DNA of 64,000 nucleotides from Eimeria necatrix (Eukaryota > Apicomplexa > Conoidasida > Eucoccidiorida > Eimeriidae), in the NCBI RefSeq assembly GCF_000499385.1, contig NW_013655239.1, positions 86,001 through 150,000 on the forward strand, written 5' to 3'. Below, piece by piece: positions 62,180 through 64,000 of the stretch (within the stretch, counting starts at the first letter, position 1; each line of letters opens with the position of its first letter). The notes under the pieces are model-generated. The model worked only from the letters and a program-made list of their open reading frames with translations. It was not told the DNA's origin and made no database searches. A program made the translations under genes and the position numbers.

Positions 62180-63568
62180 CGTTTGCGTGTGTGTATTGCA
62201 GAGCGGCTCGGTGCTGCTTGACGGCGTGGACTTGCGCGAGATGGACTTGCCCTCAATACGGCGTTCTGTGTCTTATGTGGAACAAGAGCCTTTGCTGTTT
62301 AGAAGAAGCATTGCAGATAACATTGCCTACGGGCTGCGGCCCCTGCAGCAAAGCAGCGATGACTGGATGAGGTGCAGCAGCAGCAGCAGGCTGCAGCAGC
62401 AACAGAAACGAGGCAAGAGCGACCCGGAGACGCAGGCCACGAAGCAGCAGCAGCAAGAGTGCCAGCAGCAGCAACAGGAAGGCCAGCAGCAGCAGCGAGA
62501 AGGCCAGCAGCAGCAGCAGCAAGAGTGCCAGCAACGGCAGCAGCAGGAGACGGACTTGTACGAAGCGGAGCTGTCGCGGACTCTGCGCCACCCCGAGGCA
62601 GCAGCATGGCCTGCGGGTTTGCTGCAGCAGGTCGTTGCTGCAGCAGCAGCAGCAAACGCGCTGCCCTTCATCAAGCAGCTAGCTGACGGCGTCTTCACTG
62701 TCTGCGGCGAAGGCGGAGTTCGGCTTTCGGGAGGTCAGAAGCAAAGAATTGCGGTGGCCCGGTAAGGACAGCTAGCTAGCAGCTAGCTAGCCACGCAGCA
62801 GGACTAGTGGCTAGCTGGCGGGGGCGCAGCTAGCTGCGCAGCATGGCGGCCTGGTGCTGCTGGGCAGAGTTGCCGCCAGCTAGCTATCACAGCTAGCTAG
62901 AGGGCTGCTCAGCTAGCTAAGCAGCTAGCTAGGCTGCTTTTGCTGCTGCAGCAGCCTTATGCGAAGGATGGCTGGCGCGGGCCGGCAGCTAGCCGGTGAC
63001 TAGCTGCTTGCTAGCCGCGTAGCTGCAAGCTCCACGTGTTCAGCTGGTTGCTGCGTTGCTCCACCGCTGCTGCTGCTGCGCTGCTGCTGCTGCTGCGCTG
63101 CTGCTGCTGCTGCTGCTGCAGGGCGCTGCTGCGCAAGCCGCGGCTGCTGATTCTTGACGAGGCCTCCAGCTGCCTCGACGCCGACAGCGAGGCAGCACTA
63201 GCGAGCACTTTGAGGCGGCTGAAGGGTCAAACCACTGTCATCACGATTGCACACAAACCCTCAGTAAGGGTTTAGGGTTTAGGGTTTAGGGTTTAGGGCC
63301 GGTTGAGGGCCCAAAAGCGGTGCTTCACTGTTGCTGCTGCTGCTGCTGGGACGGCGCGTGTAGCTGTCGTTCTCAGGCGAACTCGCCAGGCCCAAACACT
63401 CGAATTAGGGTTTAGGGTTTAGGGTTTGGGGTTTTGCTGCAGAGCCTCAAGGAGGCAGACCGGGTGGTGGTGATCGAAGATGGACAAGTGGCAGCAGAAG
63501 GCCCTCGCTCTGAGATGCTCGGAAACAAAAGCTCAAGGCACAGGCAGCTGCTGCAGGACGAGCTGTAA
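58493..63568 (+). CDS. ABCB-type half transporter (N-terminus unresolved)
   Basis: Eleven in-phase exons: 58493-58799, 59163-59236, 59418-59496, 59799-59967, 60240-60346, 60645-60768, 61108-61532, 61815-61931, 62202-62761, 63122-63263 and 63443-63568 (742 residues plus any upstream exon). Membrane domain: [13 protein letters not shown] (first helix), [89 protein letters not shown]-binding domain: [12 protein letters not shown], Walker [10 protein letters not shown] (61869-61895), Q-loop [18 protein letters not shown], signature [13 protein letters not shown] (from 62724), Walker B LLILDEAS with D-loop SCLD (63144-63180), H-loop IAHKPS, and a typical end [16 protein letters not shown]. All catalytic elements are intact. 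One membrane and one ATP domain means it works as a dimer. The pattern is closest to the TAP/MDL/ABCB10-like group, not ATM1; the substrate is unknown. A Gln-rich insertion lies between Q-loop and signature. The 57.8-58.5 kb stretch probably hides the N-terminus. Confidence 0.88.
58808..58975. repeat. CTG runs in the intron after 58799
   Basis: About 13 perfect CTG units at 58810-58848, then interrupted CTG/CTT/TTG units to about 58970. All poly-Leu, poly-Cys or poly-Ala frames here are translations of this repeat. Confidence 0.85.
59103..59150 (+). repeat. telomere-like TTTAGGG array, 3' part of intron
   Basis: Four perfect TTTAGGG units plus degenerate flanking units (AAGGG at the start, TTTGGGG and TTTGTGG at the end). 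It ends 12 bases before the inferred acceptor GTGCGCAG of the small exon at 59163. Confidence 0.95.
59237..59289 (+). repeat. telomere-like TTTAGGG array starting at a donor site
   Basis: The inferred donor is GAG|GTAAGGG and runs without a gap into six TTTAGGG units. This is the apicomplexan and plant-type telomere repeat, here internal to a gene. Confidence 0.95.
59497..59798. repeat. CAG/CTG-filled intron with GC donor
   Basis: The intron between DTEDMQ and QVVTSG is almost wholly CAG, GCC and CTG units. Its inferred donor is CAG|GCAAGC, a GC-AG type, and its acceptor is GGCGCAG. Confidence 0.7.
59968..60239. repeat. CTG-filled intron
   Basis: Interrupted CTG runs, some as CTGCGGGTG and CTGGTG, occupy 59969-60173. 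The inferred intron joins ..GSL to GLLQND in phase, ending CGCCAATTCAG. Confidence 0.85.
60347..60644. repeat. TGCATGCA-rich intron
   Basis: About 14 copies of TGCATG, many extended to TGCATGCATGCA, between 60366 and 60635. They include a near-duplicate CTGCATGCAGTCCTTTTTG at 60519 and 60545. The motif is a perfect palindrome. Confidence 0.9.
60780..60838. repeat. second TGCATGCA cluster
   Basis: Two runs of GATGCATGCATGCATGCG in tandem, near the start of the following intron (from 60769). Confidence 0.9.
60928..61035. repeat. GGGGCCCC tandem array in intron
   Basis: About seven units of roughly 14-18 bases of the form GGGGCCCCAGCAG / GGGGCCCCAACAG, in the intron 60769-61107. Confidence 0.9.
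61533..61814. repeat. CTG-rich intron ending in (CTG)nCAG acceptor
   Basis: The donor is CAG|GTATTC. CTG runs lie at 61580-61625, 61645-61680, 61760-61775 and 61787-61811. The last run passes directly into the acceptor CTGCTGCTGCAG before the exon carrying Walker A. Confidence 0.85.
61932..62201. repeat. CAG-rich intron
   Basis: The donor is CAG|GTAGTC and the acceptor GTATTGCAG. It contains CAG runs at about 61954-62045 and 62140-62178. The orientation of the repeat is opposite to that in the preceding intron. Confidence 0.85.
62375..62550 (+). repeat. coding CAG insertion in the ATP-binding domain
   Basis: In-frame imperfect repeats of about 18-21 bases encode units of the form E-C/G-QQQQQ ([30 protein letters not shown]). 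They sit between the Q-loop and the signature, in the helical subdomain, and leave the frame intact. Confidence 0.85.
62762..63121. repeat. AGCTAGCT-rich intron
   Basis: About 15 copies of GCTAGC/AGCTAGCT are spread over 62768-63022. A CTG run (63065-63118) then ends in the acceptor CTGCTGCAG. The donor is CCCG|GTAAGG. Confidence 0.88.
63264..63298 (+). repeat. telomere-like TTTAGGG array starting at a donor site
   Basis: The inferred donor TCA|GTAAGGG is followed immediately by four TTTAGGG units, the same arrangement as at 59237. Confidence 0.95.
63404..63435 (+). repeat. telomere-like TTTAGGG array before an acceptor
   Basis: Three units (one truncated) plus TTTGGGG run directly into the acceptor TTTTGCTGCAG of the last exon at 63443. 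Confidence 0.95.
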
Positions 63569-63587
63569 GCCCTGAGCTGGAGCGCGC

Positions 63588-63699
63588 AGCAGCAGCAGCT
63601 GCTGCAGTTGCTACTCGCAGCAGCAGCTGCTGCAGCGGTTATCCGCAGCGGCAGCTGCTGCAGCTGCTACCCGCAGCAGCAGCTGCTGCAGCTTATACC
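63588..63699. repeat. four tandem 28-bp units after the ABC stop
   Basis: Units at 63588, 63616, 63644 and 63672, each built on CAGCAGCTGCTGCAG followed by a short variable tail (TTGCTACT, CGGTTATC, CTGCTACC, CTTATACC). The core of each unit is palindromic. The array starts 20 bases after the stop codon. Confidence 0.9.
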
Positions 63700-64000
63700 C
63701 ACTGGCGGGCGCTGCGCGCCGAAAAGAGGCAGCAGCAGCACCTGCTGCAGCCCCTGCATGAGCAGCTGCAGCAGCAGCAGCTGCAGCAGCTGCAACACAA
63801 GCTGCAGCAGACGGCCGTTTATTTGTTGGAAGTCTTTTGCTTCAATTTGCCAACTCTTTTTCACTCGTTTTAATTAAATGCACAGGAACAAGCACGGATA
63901 TGACTTCGGCTGTACGTACACCTCAGCGCAATATATGAACAAAACCAAAAGTAGACAAAAGCAAATAAATCACTTTATATAATCTACAGAAACATACTTG
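63700..64000. other. 3' flank of the ABC gene
   Basis: More CAG/CTG inverted runs to about 63810, then AT-rich sequence. AATAAA-like motifs occur (for example AAATAAATC at 63963), but no polyadenylation site can be assigned. Confidence 0.4.

Noticed and set aside
59103..63435. Chromosome end or telomere
   Set aside because: The TTTAGGG arrays are only 3-6 units, all lie inside introns, and unique coding sequence continues on both sides.

Overview
The window looks like nuclear DNA of an apicomplexan of the Eimeria type. Four things support this: very long in-frame CAG/GCA runs encoding Gln, Ala, Leu or Ser; short internal TTTAGGG telomere-like runs; intron-rich genes; and a gene with two ApiAP2-like DNA-binding domains. 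Long stretches with few features (about 1-8.3, 13.2-17.1, 19.9-39.3 and 55.5-57.3 kb) alternate with repeat-dense sequence (about 52.4-55.1 and 57.4-63.8 kb). This matches the feature-poor (P) and feature-rich (R) segments described for E. tenella chromosome 1. The species cannot be fixed from this sequence alone.

Layout: (1) 8372-13144 (+), a Ser-rich ApiAP2-type transcription factor in three exons, with three further intron-like stretches inside the long first exon. (2) 17152-19855, a decayed Ty3/gypsy chromovirus with two diverged LTRs, a broken gag, and an integrase C-terminus plus chromodomain; protease, reverse transcriptase, RNase H and the integrase core are missing. (3) 39340 to about 46710 (-), a many-exon gene with an EF-hand-like region followed by many WD40 repeats (WDR49/CFAP337-like layout). 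(4) 48602-48892 (-), one or two unassigned candidate exons. (5) 50518-55462 (+), a leucine-rich-repeat plus Gln-rich coiled-coil protein, for which I obtained an eleven-exon, phase-consistent model of 793 residues. (6) 58493-63568 (+), an ABCB-type half transporter (one membrane domain and one complete nucleotide-binding domain), eleven exons in phase, with an unresolved N-terminus.

The repeats and genes are interwoven in the right third. Introns of the transporter gene carry different low-complexity motifs: CTG/CAG, TTTAGGG, TGCATGCA, GGGGCCCC and AGCTAGCT. CTG runs ending in CAG coincide with inferred 3' splice sites, and two inferred 5' splice sites run straight into TTTAGGG arrays. In the coiled-coil gene and in the transporter ATP-binding domain, CAG runs are coding.

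The genes do not form an obvious pathway; they are ordinary separate eukaryotic genes. All splice sites are inferred from reading frame, phase and motif continuity, with no transcript evidence. No rRNA, tRNA or CRISPR array was recognised by eye.
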